Below, piece by piece: positions 15,601 to 25,843 of a DNA stretch of 64,000 nucleotides. The stretch is from Pseudomonadota bacterium. Its GTDB lineage: Bacteria > Pseudomonadota > Alphaproteobacteria > Rhizobiales > Xanthobacteraceae. The stretch is from assembly GCA_023404705.1 (NCBI GenBank), contig JAEYAU010000253.1, positions 23,049 through 87,048 on the forward strand, in the 5' to 3' direction. Under the pieces are notes generated by a model. That model searched no databases, had not been told where the DNA came from, and saw nothing but the letters and a program-made list of their open reading frames with translations. Positions within the stretch are counted from its first letter, which is position 1. The number at the start of each line of letters is the position of its first letter. A program made the position numbers and the translations under genes.

Positions 15601-16908
15601 ATGTCGCAGCAGGATCAGGCGCGTGACGACGGATATTTTCCGACCTGGCGGCTCAAGACCGAGGGCGCGATCATGCCCGAGGAGAAGCTGCCGACCGGGC
15701 AGACCATCGTGGTCGGCCTGCAGCACGTGGTCGCCATGTTCGGCGCCACCGCGCTCGCGCCGATCCTCATGGGCTTCGACCCCAATGTCGCGATCTTCTT
15801 CTCCGGCATCGGCACGCTGATCTTCTTCGTCATCGTCGCGGGCCGGGTGCCGAGCTATCTCGGCTCGAGCTTCTCCTTCATCGCAGTCGTGATCGCGGCG
15901 ACCGCCTATACGGGGCAGGGGCCGAACACCAACATCCCGGTCGCCCTCGGCGGCATCATCGCGGCCGGCGTGCTCTATACGCTAATCGGCATCGTGGTGC
16001 AGGTCGCGGGCCACGACTGGGTCGAGCGGCTGATGCCGCCGGTCGTCACCGGCGCGGTCGTCGCCGTGATCGGTCTCAATCTCGCGCCGATCGCCGTGAA
16101 GGGCGTGTCGGGCAGCGGCTTCGACACCGCGATCGGCATCATCACGATCGTCGCGGTCGGCATGGCGGCCGTGTTCCTGCCGGGCCTGTGGCGGCGCATC
16201 CCGATCCTGGTCGGCGGCGCCGCGGCCTATGTGATCTATCTCGTGCTCGCCAACATGATGGGCTTGGGCAAACCGGTCGATTTCTCGGGCGTCGCGAGCG
16301 CGGCCTGGTTCGGCCTGCCGAAGTTCACCGCGCCGGTGTTCGAATTCTCCGCCATGGCGCTGATCGCGCCGGTCGCCATCATCCTGGTTGCCGAGAACCT
16401 CGGCCACGTGAAGGCGATCGGCGTGATGACGGGCCGCAACATGGACCCGTGGCTCGGCCGCGCCTTCATCGGCGACGGCATCGCGACCATCGTGGCGGGC
16501 TTCGGCGGCGGCACCGGCGTCACGACCTATGCCGAGAATATCGGCGTCATGGCGGTGACCAAGATCTACTCGACGCTGCTCTTCGTGGTCGCCGCGCTGT
16601 TCGCGATCCTGCTCGGCTTCTCGCCCAAGTTCGGCGCGCTGATTCTCACGATTCCGGGCCCGGTGATCGGCGGCCTTTCGATCGTGGTGTTCGGCCTGAT
16701 CGCCGCCACCGCGGGTCGCATCTGGGTCGAGAACCGGGTCGACTTCTCGAACGCCCGCAACCTGATCGTGGTCGGCACGGCTCTGGTGATCGGCGCCGGC
16801 GACCTCGCGATCAAGCTCGGCGGCTTCACCCTCGGTGGCATCGGCACTGCCACTTTCGGCTGCATCCTGCTCTACCACTTGCTGCAGGAGCGGGACGCGA
16901 AGCCGTAA
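15601..16908 (+). CDS. Nucleobase:cation symporter, SLC23 (NCS2) family, UraA-like
   Basis: From ATG 15601 (GAAGGAGGGGTGCC upstream) the 435-residue transporter opens with the family pattern TGQTIVVGLQHVVAMFGATALAP and has about 12-14 transmembrane helices. The substrate-binding signature region VAENLGHVKAIG and the TM10-like GGGTGVTTYAENIGVMAVTK segment are typical of uracil/xanthine permeases. Length is normal. The FAD monooxygenase is divergent from it, so a shared role in base catabolism is possible but not shown. Confidence 0.9.
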   Translation: MSQQDQARDDGYFPTWRLKTEGAIMPEEKLPTGQTIVVGLQHVVAMFGATALAPILMGFDPNVAIFFSGIGTLIFFVIVAGRVPSYLGSSFSFIAVVIAATAYTGQGPNTNIPVALGGIIAAGVLYTLIGIVVQVAGHDWVERLMPPVVTGAVVAVIGLNLAPIAVKGVSGSGFDTAIGIITIVAVGMAAVFLPGLWRRIPILVGGAAAYVIYLVLANMMGLGKPVDFSGVASAAWFGLPKFTAPVFEFSAMALIAPVAIILVAENLGHVKAIGVMTGRNMDPWLGRAFIGDGIATIVAGFGGGTGVTTYAENIGVMAVTKIYSTLLFVVAALFAILLGFSPKFGALILTIPGPVIGGLSIVVFGLIAATAGRIWVENRVDFSNARNLIVVGTALVIGAGDLAIKLGGFTLGGIGTATFGCILLYHLLQERDAKP

Positions 16909-17094
16909 GGCCACCCGTCCGGCTGGCAACTCTGTGGCGGGCGCGTGACACGCGTCCCGGGCTGCCCCTGTGCCCCCGTCCGGATGTCACACTCGCGCGT
17001 TAACCCAAGTTCTGTTAGGGGAATCGCCCGCCGGCTGGAGCGCGACGCCCCTGGTAGACTGTCATGACGGACCGCCGTCACAGAAGGACCCGTG

Positions 17095-18111
17095 ATGCTC
17101 GAGGCGCTGCGCGCGATCTATCGCTTTTTCGACGAGCGGATCGGTTGGAACCGGGTCGGCCTTGCTCTGAGCCTCGTCATTATTGTGGTCGCTGCGGTGG
17201 TGCTGTACCGCATCCTGCACAAGATCGACAGCGCCAAGCTGATGGTCGCGTTGCAGGCGATCCGCCATCGCGACATTGCGCTCGCGGCACTGTTCGTGGC
17301 GGGCGGATACTTCACGCTCACCTTCTATGACCTGTTCGCGCTGCGGACCATCGGCCGCAAGGACGTCCCTTATCGCATCGCCGCGATGGCGGGCTTCACC
17401 AGCTACTCCATCGGCCACAATGTCGGCGCGACCGTCTTCACGGGCGGCGCGGTGCGCTACCGCATCTACTCGGCCTGGGGACTGTCCGCCGTCGACGTGG
17501 CGAAGATCTGCTTCGTCGCGGGGCTCACCTTCTGGCTCGGCAATGTCACGGTGCTCGGCCTCGGAATGGCCTACGTGCCGGAAGCCGCCTCGCACATCAA
17601 CCTGCTGCCGCCCTGGATGAACCGCGCGCTCGCCGTGATCGCGCTGACCGTGCTGGTCGGCTATGTCGCCTGGATCTGGCAGAAGCCGCGCATCATCGGT
17701 CACGCCAACTGGCAGGTCACGCTGCCGAACGGCCCGCTCACGCTGCTGCAGATCGTCATCGGCATCATCGATCTCGGCTTCTGCTCGCTCGCCATGTATT
17801 TCCTCACGCCGGACGTGCCGCATATCGGCTTCATCAAGCTCGCCGTCATCTTCGTCTCGGCGACGCTGCTCGGCTTTGCGAGCCATACGCCCGGCGGCAT
17901 CGGCGTGTTCGATGCCGCCATGCTGCTGGCCTTGATCGAGTTCGAGAAGGAGGAGCTGCTCGCCGGCCTGCTGCTGTTCCGGCTGCTCTATTACGTGGTC
18001 CCCTTTGCGCTGGCGCTGATGATCCTCGCGGTGCGCGAATCCTGGCTCGCAGTGGCGCGTCGCAACGGCAAGGCGCTCGAGGCCAAGAGTCCGAAGCCGG
18101 ATGCGCTCTGA
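17095..18111 (+). CDS. Flippase-like / lysylphosphatidylglycerol synthase transmembrane region protein
   Basis: The 338-residue membrane protein has about eight hydrophobic segments and the family traits of the MprF N-terminal (UPF0104) domain: GFTSYSIGHNVGATVFTGG, VRYRIYSAWGLS and FASHTPGGIGVFDAAMLLAL. It lacks the C-terminal synthase domain. I use ATG 17095 rather than the GTG 3 bases earlier because AGAAGGA is then 6 bases away. It precedes phoR by 65 bases on the same strand but is not a known Pho gene. Confidence 0.8.
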   Translation: MLEALRAIYRFFDERIGWNRVGLALSLVIIVVAAVVLYRILHKIDSAKLMVALQAIRHRDIALAALFVAGGYFTLTFYDLFALRTIGRKDVPYRIAAMAGFTSYSIGHNVGATVFTGGAVRYRIYSAWGLSAVDVAKICFVAGLTFWLGNVTVLGLGMAYVPEAASHINLLPPWMNRALAVIALTVLVGYVAWIWQKPRIIGHANWQVTLPNGPLTLLQIVIGIIDLGFCSLAMYFLTPDVPHIGFIKLAVIFVSATLLGFASHTPGGIGVFDAAMLLALIEFEKEELLAGLLLFRLLYYVVPFALALMILAVRESWLAVARRNGKALEAKSPKPDAL

Positions 18112-18176
18112 ATATCTCCCACACCTGATGTGACTCGTCCGCGCGCGGCTCGTAACATCGGATCCAGGGAGATCGC

Positions 18177-19487
18177 ATGGCGACCGAGAGCTCCGTTCCA
18201 AGCCAGAGAACCGGCATTGCGGCCCGCGTGGCGCGCGCGCGCTGGAGCCTTGTCGCGACCGCGCTGGTGCTGGCCGCCTTCGTCGCCCTCGGCCACATTC
18301 CGGCGCCCTATGCGCTCGTCGGCTTCGTCATCGTGTTCCTGGCCGCCTTGCTCGGCCGACCCGAAAAGTCGGGTGACGGCCGCGCCGAGGCGGGCGTGGC
18401 GGAAGCTGCAGGCGTTGCGGATGACAGTCTTGTCAGTGCCGTCATCGCGAGCTTTCCGGGCCCAGTCGTGCTGCTCGATCACAACGGCCGCGTGATCACG
18501 TTCAATGCGCCGGCCCGCCTCATGGCGCCGGCGCTGACCCGCGGCGAGACCGCATCGCTGGTGCTGCGCGTGCCCGAGATCGTCGAGGGCATTCGCGAGG
18601 CCATCGCCACCGCGGCGCCGCAGCGCGTCGAGTTCTCCGAGCGCGTGCCGGTCGACCGTTGGACCGCGATGCATGCCGTGCCGATCACCGACGTCACGGC
18701 GACACCCGGGCTGATGCTGCTCGTATTCCAGGACCTCACGCCCCTGCGCCGCGTCGAGGAGTTGCGCGCCGACTTCGTCGCCAATGCGAGCCACGAATTG
18801 CGTACGCCGCTCGCGGCGCTCTCGGGCTTCGTCGATACGCTGCAGGGCCCGGCGCGCGACGACGCCGCCGCACGCGACCGTTTCCTCGGCATCATGAAGA
18901 CGCAGGCGGGCCGCATGGCGCGCCTGATCGACGATCTCCTCTCGCTCTCGCGCATCGAGCTCAACGAGCACCTGCATCCCGAGCGGCCCATCGACATCGT
19001 CCCGATCGTGCGCCAGGTGGTCGACAGCCTGCAGATGCTGGCGCAGGACCGGGGCGTCGAGATCGTGATCACCCCGCCATCCGCCCCCGTCATGGTGGCA
19101 GGCGATCGCGACGAGCTGATGCGCGTCTTCGACAATCTGGTCGAGAACGCGCTGAAGTACGGCGCCGCGGGCAAGAAGGTCGAGGTCGGCTTTGCGCGCG
19201 AGGAGACGCCGGACGGTCCCGAGACCCTGGTGACCGTGCGCGATTACGGCCCCGGCATTCCGGCCGAGCATTTGCCGCGGCTGACCGAACGCTTCTATCG
19301 CGTCGATGTCGGCCAGAGCCGCGCCGAAGGGGGCACCGGCCTGGGGCTCTCGCTGGTCAAGCACATCCTCAATCGCCACCGCGGCCGGCTCGCCATCGAG
19401 AGCGAGCTCGGCAAGGGCGCCACCTTCACGGCACGGCTTCCGCTCATCCACACCGAGCCGGCCGCGGCCCAGGCCAAAGCTTCATAA
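18177..19487 (+). CDS. phoR: Phosphate regulon sensor kinase PhoR
   Basis: The 436-residue kinase has two N-terminal membrane segments (about 23-60), a PAS domain (about 85-195, VVLLDHNGRVITFNAPA) and a HisKA/HATPase core with the phosphorylated H206 in NASHELRTPLAALSG, N box NLVENALKYG, DYGPGIP and GTGLGLSLVKHI. With pstSCAB, phoU and phoB following on the same strand, it is PhoR, which senses phosphate through the Pst-PhoU complex and phosphorylates PhoB. Confidence 0.93.
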   Translation: MATESSVPSQRTGIAARVARARWSLVATALVLAAFVALGHIPAPYALVGFVIVFLAALLGRPEKSGDGRAEAGVAEAAGVADDSLVSAVIASFPGPVVLLDHNGRVITFNAPARLMAPALTRGETASLVLRVPEIVEGIREAIATAAPQRVEFSERVPVDRWTAMHAVPITDVTATPGLMLLVFQDLTPLRRVEELRADFVANASHELRTPLAALSGFVDTLQGPARDDAAARDRFLGIMKTQAGRMARLIDDLLSLSRIELNEHLHPERPIDIVPIVRQVVDSLQMLAQDRGVEIVITPPSAPVMVAGDRDELMRVFDNLVENALKYGAAGKKVEVGFAREETPDGPETLVTVRDYGPGIPAEHLPRLTERFYRVDVGQSRAEGGTGLGLSLVKHILNRHRGRLAIESELGKGATFTARLPLIHTEPAAAQAKAS

Positions 19488-19513
19488 ATTCAACGGCTTG
19501 CGGCGTCGTCGAA

Positions 19514-19531
19514 CTGTCGTCCAAGCGTCGT
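19514..19531 (+). promoter_or_regulatory. Candidate Pho box upstream of pstS
   Basis: CTGTCGT (19514-19520), 4 bases, GCGTCGT (19525-19531) resembles two 7-base PhoB half-sites with correct 11-base phasing. The second half is weak. It lies about 165 bases upstream of pstS. Confidence 0.35.
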
Positions 19532-19697
19532 AGAAGCTTGACATGCGCGGCTTAACGAGAGCGCGCCGGCAGGGAAGGGGAGGCTTCGGCCTCACCCGAT
19601 CCGGCGGCGGATCTGGCGCCTTCGGCGCCTCCGTCACGAGCCTCAGGGACACGGGCGGAGGGCCGCCCGGGTCAGCGCAGTCAACAGGAGACAGTCC

Positions 19698-20747
19698 GTG
19701 AAATTCATCCCCACGTTTGCGGCGGCCGGCATTGCGGCTGCGGCCTTCGTTGCCCCCGCGCTCGCCGCCGACATCTCGGGTGCCGGCGCGACGTTCCCCT
19801 ATCCGATCTATGCCAAGTGGGCGGACAGCTACAAGAAAGAGACCGGCGTCGGCCTGAACTACCAGTCGATCGGCTCCGGCGGCGGCATCAAGCAGATCCA
19901 GGCCAAGACCGTGACCTTTGGCGCGACCGACATGCCGCTGAAGGCCGCTGATCTCGACAAGCACGGTCTCATCCAGTTCCCGACCGTCATGGGCGGCGTA
20001 GTGCCGGTGATCAATGTCGACGGCATCAAGTCGGGCGAGCTGGTGCTCGATGGCACGACGCTCGCAAAGATCTTCCTCGGCGAGGTGAAGAGCTGGAACG
20101 ATCCCGCGATCCAGAAGCTCAACCCGAACGCCAAGCTGCCGTCCCAGGCGATCGCCATCGTCCACCGCTCGGATGGATCGGGCACGACCTTCCTCTTCAC
20201 CGACTATCTCTCGAAGGTGAGCGCCGACTGGAAGTCGAAAGTCGGTGCCAACACGGCGGTCGAGTGGCCGGGCGGCATCGGCGCCAAGGGCAACGAAGGC
20301 GTCGCCAACAACGTCGCCAACACCAGGGGCGCGATCGGCTATGTCGAGTACGCCTATGCCAAGCAGAACAAGCTGACCTACACCAAGCTCGTGAATAAGG
20401 ACGGCAAGGCGGTCGACCCGACGGCCGAGTCCTTCATGGCGGCGGCCGCCAATGCGGATTGGCAGGGCACGCCCGGCTTTGCCGTGATCCTGACCGACGA
20501 GCCGGGCGCCGGCTCCTGGCCGATCGCGGGCGCGACCTTCATCCTGATGTATCGCCAGCCGCAGGACGCCGCCTCCGCCACCGAGGCGCTCAAGTTCTTC
20601 GCCTGGGCCTACAAGAGCGGCGACAATATGGCTCAGGACCTCGACTACGTCCCGATGCCGGACGCGGTCGTCACTGCGATCCAGAAGGTCTGGACCACGC
20701 AGATCAAGGACGCGAGCGGCAAGCCGCTGTTCGTGGCCGCGCACTGA
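19698..20747 (+). CDS. pstS: Phosphate ABC transporter substrate-binding protein PstS
   Basis: The GTG start has AGGAG upstream. A signal peptide ends at ALA before [20 protein letters not shown], the PstS N-terminus. Phosphate-contact regions are visible: [18 protein letters not shown] and [15 protein letters not shown]. The 349-residue periplasmic protein captures phosphate for PstCA-B. An 11-base-pair hairpin follows the stop, typical between binding-protein and permease genes. Confidence 0.97.
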   Translation: MKFIPTFAAAGIAAAAFVAPALAADISGAGATFPYPIYAKWADSYKKETGVGLNYQSIGSGGGIKQIQAKTVTFGATDMPLKAADLDKHGLIQFPTVMGGVVPVINVDGIKSGELVLDGTTLAKIFLGEVKSWNDPAIQKLNPNAKLPSQAIAIVHRSDGSGTTFLFTDYLSKVSADWKSKVGANTAVEWPGGIGAKGNEGVANNVANTRGAIGYVEYAYAKQNKLTYTKLVNKDGKAVDPTAESFMAAAANADWQGTPGFAVILTDEPGAGSWPIAGATFILMYRQPQDAASATEALKFFAWAYKSGDNMAQDLDYVPMPDAVVTAIQKVWTTQIKDASGKPLFVAAH

Positions 20748-20760
20748 TCGGACGAGAACC

Positions 20761-20786
20761 GGAAGGGCGTCTGCGGATGCCCTTCC
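20761..20786 (+). terminator. Intercistronic hairpin between pstS and pstC
   Basis: GGAAGGGCGTC (20761-20771) pairs with GATGCCCTTCC (20776-20786) around a TGCG loop with no T tract. Such structures protect or attenuate mRNA so that the binding protein is made in excess over the permease. Confidence 0.6.
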
Positions 20787-20863
20787 TCCCGCTCCAGACG
20801 AACCGCTTGCCATGCGGATGCGGGGCCGCTTGATTGCCCCTCCCGAGCCAGAAGGGAGGGAGC

Positions 20864-21880
20864 ATGCCGCCGCCCGGGAGAAGACCCGTGACTGACATTG
20901 CGTTGCGCGCCGGCAGGCTGGACGCCCAGGACGTGGCCGAGCGTGCCGGTCGTCTCGACCGCCTGCGCGTCTCCGACCGGCTCTTCCGCAACCTCACGCG
21001 TGCGGCCGCGATCCTGGTGCTGCTGATCCTCGGCGGCGTCATCATCGCGCTGGTCATCGGATCGATGCCGGCCCTCCAGGCCTTCGGCTTCGACTTCCTG
21101 ATCGAGCAGCGCTGGAATCCCGTCACCGAGAAGTTCGGCGCGCTGGCCCCCATCTACGGCACGCTGGTCACCTCGGTGATCGCGATGCTGATCGCGGTGC
21201 CGCTGGGCCTGTTGATCGCGATGTTCCTCACCGAGCTCTGCCCCATGTGGCTGCGCCGCCCGGTCGGCATCGCGATCGAGCTGCTCGCCGGCATCCCGAG
21301 CATCATCTACGGCATCTGGGGCCTGTTCGTGTTCGCGCCCTTCCTGCAGCAGACCTTGCAGCCCTTCCTGATCGCGACGCTCGGCGAGGTGCCGCTTATC
21401 GGCGCGCTGTTCGCGGGTCCGCCCTACGGCATTGGCGTGCTCACCGCGGGGCTGATCCTCGCCATCATGGTGCTGCCTTTCATCACCTCGATCTCGCGCG
21501 ACGTGTTCGAGGCCGTGCCGCCCGTGCTCAAGGAAGCCGCCTACGGCATGGGCTGCACCACTTGGGAAGTCTTCCGCAAGGTCGTGCTGCCCTATGCGCG
21601 GGTCGGCGTCATCGGCGGCATCATGCTCGGCCTCGGCCGCGCCCTCGGCGAGACCATGGCCGTGACCTTCGTGATCGGCAATGCCCACAAGATCTCGGCC
21701 TCGATCCTCGCGCCCGGCACGACGATCTCGGCCACCATCGCCAACGAATTCACCGAGGCGGTCGGCGATCTCTATACGTCTTCGCTGATCGCGCTCGGCC
21801 TGATTCTCTTCGCCATCACGTTCTTGGTGCTGGCGGCCGCGCGCTACATGCTGCTGCGCATCGAGCGGCGGATCGGGTGA
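20864..21880 (+). CDS. pstC: Phosphate ABC transporter permease PstC
   Basis: The permease has six transmembrane helices and the EAA-loop signature [20 protein letters not shown], with [15 protein letters not shown] in the core. I take ATG 20864 because AAGGGAGGGAGC lies directly upstream; GTG 20888 with GGGAG is an alternative start, giving a product 8 residues shorter. It forms the membrane channel with PstA; the gene ends 5 bases before pstA. Confidence 0.95.
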   Translation: MPPPGRRPVTDIALRAGRLDAQDVAERAGRLDRLRVSDRLFRNLTRAAAILVLLILGGVIIALVIGSMPALQAFGFDFLIEQRWNPVTEKFGALAPIYGTLVTSVIAMLIAVPLGLLIAMFLTELCPMWLRRPVGIAIELLAGIPSIIYGIWGLFVFAPFLQQTLQPFLIATLGEVPLIGALFAGPPYGIGVLTAGLILAIMVLPFITSISRDVFEAVPPVLKEAAYGMGCTTWEVFRKVVLPYARVGVIGGIMLGLGRALGETMAVTFVIGNAHKISASILAPGTTISATIANEFTEAVGDLYTSSLIALGLILFAITFLVLAAARYMLLRIERRIG

Positions 21881-21885
21881 GCGCC

Positions 21886-22725
21886 ATGAACCCGCTCTAT
21901 GTCGCGCGCCGTCTCCGCAACCGCATCTTCATGACGCTGTCGGTCGGCGCGACCTTGCTCGGGCTTGGCTGGCTCGTGCTGATCCTCGGCGTCCTCCTCT
22001 GGAATGGCGTGAGCGGCCTCTCGCTCAAGGTCTTCACCGAGATGACGCCGCCGCCCGGCGCCGACGGCGGCCTGCTCAATCCGATCGTCGGCAGCCTGAT
22101 CATGACGGTGCTCGCCGTGGCGATCGGCACGCCGCTGGGCATCCTGGCCGGCACCTATATGGCCGAATATGGCCGCCACGACACGCTCACCCGCGTCGTC
22201 CGCTTCATCAACGACATCTTGCTGAGCGCGCCGTCGATCGTGATCGGCCTGTTCATCTACGAGGTGATGGTCGCGCCGCTCGGTCACTTCTCGGGGCTCG
22301 CCGGTGCGGTCGCGCTCGCCGTGATCGTCGTGCCGGTCGTGGTGCGTACCACCGAGGACATGCTGCTGCTGGTGCCGAACCAGCTGCGCGAAGCCGCGAG
22401 CGCGCTCGGCATGCCGCGCGCCTATATCATCATGCACATCACCTACCGCGCGGCCCGCGCGGGAGTCGTCACCGGCATCCTGCTCGCGATCGCGCGCGTC
22501 AGCGGAGAGACCGCGCCGCTGCTGTTCACGGCGCTCAACAACCAGTTCTGGAGCCTCAACCTCAACGCCCCCATGGCGAGCCTTCCGGTCGTGATCTTCC
22601 AGTTCGCGCTCAGCCCCTATGCGGACTGGCAGAAGCTCGCCTGGACCGGCGCCCTGATCATCACCATGACGGTCCTCGCGCTCTCGATCGTGGCGCGAGC
22701 GCTCGCAGCGAGAACGAAATCATGA
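21886..22725 (+). CDS. pstA: Phosphate ABC transporter permease PstA
   Basis: The 279-residue permease starts at ATG 21886. It has six membrane segments and the EAA loop [20 protein letters not shown], with [13 protein letters not shown] and [15 protein letters not shown] in the core. The upstream extension of the same frame overlaps pstC and is not coding. Its stop overlaps the pstB start (ATGA). Confidence 0.95.
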   Translation: MNPLYVARRLRNRIFMTLSVGATLLGLGWLVLILGVLLWNGVSGLSLKVFTEMTPPPGADGGLLNPIVGSLIMTVLAVAIGTPLGILAGTYMAEYGRHDTLTRVVRFINDILLSAPSIVIGLFIYEVMVAPLGHFSGLAGAVALAVIVVPVVVRTTEDMLLLVPNQLREAASALGMPRAYIIMHITYRAARAGVVTGILLAIARVSGETAPLLFTALNNQFWSLNLNAPMASLPVVIFQFALSPYADWQKLAWTGALIITMTVLALSIVARALAARTKS

Positions 22726-23537
22726 ATGCCCCTTCGATGAGCGTACCGCTCGTCTCGCAGCCCGCGGTCGACACCGCCGGCCTCGCCGAGCGCATCTCGA
22801 TCCGCAACCTCGAGTTCTTCTACGGCGACAGCCGCGCGCTCAAGAGCATCAGCCTGCCGCTCTATGCCGGCAAGGTGACGGCCTTCATCGGCCCGTCGGG
22901 CTGCGGCAAGTCCACGCTGCTTCGCGTGCTCAACCGCATGTACGACCTCTATCCGAACCAGCGCGCCACCGGCGAGGTCATGCTCGACGGCGAGAACATC
23001 CTCTCGCCGGGCCAGGACGTGAACCTGCTGCGCGCCCGCGTCGGCATGGTGTTCCAGAAGCCGACGCCGTTCCCGATGTCGATCTACGAGAATATCGCCT
23101 TCGGCATCCGCCTCTACGAGCGCCTGCCGAAGTCCGAGCTCGATGGCCGCGTCGAGCACTCGCTGCGCCGCGCCGCGCTCTGGGACGAGGTGAAGGACAA
23201 GCTCACGGCCAATGGCCTGAGCCTCTCGGGCGGCCAGCAGCAGCGCCTCTGCATCGCGCGCACCGTCGCGGTGAAGCCCGAGGTGATCCTGTTCGACGAA
23301 CCGTGCTCGGCGCTCGACCCGATCTCGACCGCGAAGATCGAGGAGCTGATCGACGAGCTGAAAGAGGACTACACGATCGTCATCGTCACCCACAACATGC
23401 AGCAGGCCGCGCGCGTCTCCGACTTCACGGCCTTCATGTATCTCGGCGAGCTGGTCGAGTTCGATCAGACCAGCCGCATGTTCACGACGCCGCGCGACCC
23501 GCGCACCCAGGACTACATCACGGGACGGTTCGGCTGA
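22722..23537 (+). CDS. pstB: Phosphate ABC transporter ATP-binding protein PstB
   Basis: The 271-residue ATPase has Walker [10 protein letters not shown] at residues 57-65, signature [13 protein letters not shown], Walker [14 protein letters not shown] and the H-loop [27 protein letters not shown] is characteristic of PstB. It energises PstCA. The first 20 residues are a variable extension. Confidence 0.97.
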   Translation: MNAPSMSVPLVSQPAVDTAGLAERISIRNLEFFYGDSRALKSISLPLYAGKVTAFIGPSGCGKSTLLRVLNRMYDLYPNQRATGEVMLDGENILSPGQDVNLLRARVGMVFQKPTPFPMSIYENIAFGIRLYERLPKSELDGRVEHSLRRAALWDEVKDKLTANGLSLSGGQQQRLCIARTVAVKPEVILFDEPCSALDPISTAKIEELIDELKEDYTIVIVTHNMQQAARVSDFTAFMYLGELVEFDQTSRMFTTPRDPRTQDYITGRFG

Positions 23538-23562
23538 TCGCCGGCGCCCGAGGAACGGTTAC

Positions 23563-24282
23563 ATGACCGAGCACACCCACAAGGCTTTCGACGTTGACCT
23601 CGGCGATCTCGCCCGCATGGTCGCCGAGATGGGCGGCATCGCCGAGAAGCAGATCGCGGACTCCGTCGTCGCGCTCGCACGGCGCGACGCCAAGCTCGCC
23701 CAGACGATCCTCACCATGGATGCCACGATGGACGTCCTGCAGCGCGAGATCGAGGAGAAGGCGATCCTCACCATCGCGCGGCGCCAGCCGATGGCGGTCG
23801 ACCTGCGCGAGATCGTGGCCGCGCTGCGCGTCTCCAACGACCTCGAGCGCATCGGCGACCTCGCCAAGAACATCGCCAAGCGCGTGGTCGCGCTCGGCGG
23901 CGAGTTCCATCCGCACAGCAAGGTGATCCGCGGCGTGGAGCACATGGCGGACCTGGTTCTCGGCCAGCTCAAGAAGGTGCTCGACGCCTATGCGCGGCGC
24001 GACGTCGCGAAGGCGCTGCTGGTCTGGCGCGGCGACGAGGAGATCGACGCCGTCAACAACTCGCTGTTCCGCGAGCTCCTCACCTATATGATGGAGGATC
24101 CGCGCAACATCACGTTCTGCACGCATCTCCTGTTCTGCGCCAAGAACATTGAGCGCATGGGCGATCACGCCACCAACATCGCGGAGACCGTGCATTATAT
24201 CGTCGAGGGCCATGCTCTCGTGGACGAGCGGCCGAAAGGCGACATGACGTCGTCCGCGACGATCCCGTTCCCGACCCAGTGA
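23563..24282 (+). CDS. phoU: Phosphate transport regulator PhoU
   Basis: The 239-residue all-helical protein contains both PhoU repeats with their metal-binding motifs: ALRVSNDLERIGDLAKNIAKR and LLFCAKNIERMGDHATNIAE (E-R-x-G-D, each with following N-I-A). It links the Pst transporter to PhoR and restrains phosphate uptake. It lies 25 bases after pstB and 10 before phoB. Confidence 0.96.
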   Translation: MTEHTHKAFDVDLGDLARMVAEMGGIAEKQIADSVVALARRDAKLAQTILTMDATMDVLQREIEEKAILTIARRQPMAVDLREIVAALRVSNDLERIGDLAKNIAKRVVALGGEFHPHSKVIRGVEHMADLVLGQLKKVLDAYARRDVAKALLVWRGDEEIDAVNNSLFRELLTYMMEDPRNITFCTHLLFCAKNIERMGDHATNIAETVHYIVEGHALVDERPKGDMTSSATIPFPTQ

Positions 24283-24292
24283 GAGGCACCCG

Positions 24293-24994
24293 ATGGCCGC
24301 ACGCATCCTGATCGTCGAGGACGAGGCGCCGCTGACCGAGCTGTTGCGCTACAACCTCGCGGCCGAAGGCTACGAAGTCGAGACCGTGATGCGCGGCGAC
24401 GAGGCCGAGATCCGGCTCAAGGAGACGCCCCCCGATCTCGTCGTGCTCGATTGGATGCTGCCCGGCATGTCCGGCATCGAGCTCTGCCGCCGCCTGCGCA
24501 CCCGCACCGAGACCGAGCGCCTGCCCATCATCATGCTGACCGCGCGCGGCGAGGAGAGCGAGCGCGTGCGCGGTCTTGCGACCGGCGCCGACGACTACAT
24601 CGTCAAGCCCTTCTCGGTGCCCGAGCTGCTCGCGCGCATCCGCGCGCTGCTGCGCCGCGCGCGTCCCGAGCGCGTCGCCGCCATGCTGGAGGCGGGCGAC
24701 ATCCTGCTCGACCGCGAGAAGAAGCGCGTGTCTCGCTCGGGCCGCGAGGTGCATCTCGGGCCGACCGAGTTCAAGCTGCTCGAGTTCCTGATGCAGAGCC
24801 CGGGCCGCGTGTTCACGCGCGGACAGCTGCTCGACGGCGTCTGGGGCCGCGACGTCTATATCGACGAGCGCACCGTCGACGTGCATGTCGGCCGCCTGCG
24901 CCGCGCGCTCAACCGCGGCCGCGCGCCCGATCCGATCCGCACCGTGCGCGGCTCCGGCTATTCCTTCGACGAGCGCTTCGGGCGGACGAACTAA
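24293..24994 (+). CDS. phoB: Phosphate regulon response regulator PhoB
   Basis: The 233-residue OmpR-family regulator has a receiver (D53 in VVLDWMLPGMSG; IIMLTARGEE; DYIVKPFS) and a winged-helix DNA-binding domain (LGPTEFKLLEFLMQSPGRVFT in parts; DERTVDVHVGRLRRALN; TVRGSGYSFDE). It is the last gene of phoR-pstSCAB-phoU-phoB and binds Pho boxes when phosphorylated by PhoR. Confidence 0.95.
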   Translation: MAARILIVEDEAPLTELLRYNLAAEGYEVETVMRGDEAEIRLKETPPDLVVLDWMLPGMSGIELCRRLRTRTETERLPIIMLTARGEESERVRGLATGADDYIVKPFSVPELLARIRALLRRARPERVAAMLEAGDILLDREKKRVSRSGREVHLGPTEFKLLEFLMQSPGRVFTRGQLLDGVWGRDVYIDERTVDVHVGRLRRALNRGRAPDPIRTVRGSGYSFDERFGRTN

Positions 24995-25000
24995 TCGCTT

Positions 25001-25133
25001 CGTAGGGTGTGCTCGGCGCGCCAAGGCGCCGAGACGAAGCACCGAGTCCGATCGCGCCGAGCGCGCGCGTGCGCACGGCGGATCAGAACCCGTCATTCAA
25101 TTGAGACGTCCGGGCCGCCGTGCACACCCTACA
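25001..25133. repeat. Intergenic repeat with GTAGGGTGTGC / GCACACCCTAC ends
   Basis: CGTAGGGTGTGC at 25001 faces TGCACACCCTACA ending at 25133. A second copy of the same ends is at 29598-29752. The interior is GC-rich and unrelated to genes. It resembles the short palindromic intergenic elements common in Bradyrhizobium relatives. Confidence 0.65.
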
Positions 25134-25141
25134 AGGGTACG

Positions 25142-25648
25142 CTACCCCCGCGCCGCGCGCTTGTCGCGCCGGCGGTCCTGCACGGGCTGATACGCCACGC
25201 GCGAGTGATAGCCGCAATAGGGCAGGCCGCTCACCGTCTTGCCACCGCAGAAGAAGAAGTCCGGCTGGCCCGGATCGCCGATCGGCCAGCGGCACTTGTC
25301 CTCGTTGAGCTCGAGGATGGTGCAGCGTTGTCCGATCGGAACGATGTTCTCGATCGGCTCCGGCTCGGGCTCCGGCTCCATATCGTAGACCGGCATCGCG
25401 GCCAGCGCCGTGTTGCCGCGCATCATGGGGCGGGGAGCTCGAAACATGGGGGCATTCGCCCGCGGCTTGCGGGGGCGGGACACGGCCGTGGAGGGGGCCT
25501 TCGCCCTCCCGGACAGTCCCAGCCGATGCACCTTCCCAATCACGGCGTTACGGGTAATGCCGCCGAGCTCCGCCGCGATCTGGCTGGCCGAAAGGCCGTC
25601 CGACCAAAGCTTTTTCAGGTGCTCGACGCGCTCATCCGTCCACGTCAT
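25142..25648 (-). CDS. gcrA: GcrA cell-cycle regulator
   Basis: The 168-residue protein opens with the GcrA helix-turn-helix MTWTDERVEHLKKLW, SDGLSASQIAAELGGITRNAV and IGKVHRLGLSGR, then a proline-rich linker with a PEPEPEPEP run, and the C-terminal sigma-70-binding domain with CRWPIGDPGQPDFFFCGG and GLPYCGYHSRVAY. GcrA recruits sigma-70 to promoters containing GANTC sites methylated by CcrM. AGGAGTAGCCC lies upstream of the ATG. Confidence 0.95.
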   Translation of the reverse strand: MTWTDERVEHLKKLWSDGLSASQIAAELGGITRNAVIGKVHRLGLSGRAKAPSTAVSRPRKPRANAPMFRAPRPMMRGNTALAAMPVYDMEPEPEPEPIENIVPIGQRCTILELNEDKCRWPIGDPGQPDFFFCGGKTVSGLPYCGYHSRVAYQPVQDRRRDKRAARG

Positions 25649-25843
25649 GGGCTACTCCTCTGTTGTTGCCCATCTCCTCCGCGCGGACCTAGGTCCGGAC
25701 GCGTTCCCCTGCGGAATCCCGTACCGCCCGCCTGACAGCCCCGCCTGGCCGTCCGACGCCCGCTCGACACAAGATCTAACTCAGGAGACTAGTCCGCCGC
25801 ACGAGATGTCGTACTGAACTGTCACGAAACTACAATATGGCGT

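Noticed and set aside
21247..21885. Upstream extension of the pstA frame
   Set aside because: It overlaps the pstC gene in another frame and is Arg/His-rich; the permease begins at ATG 21886.
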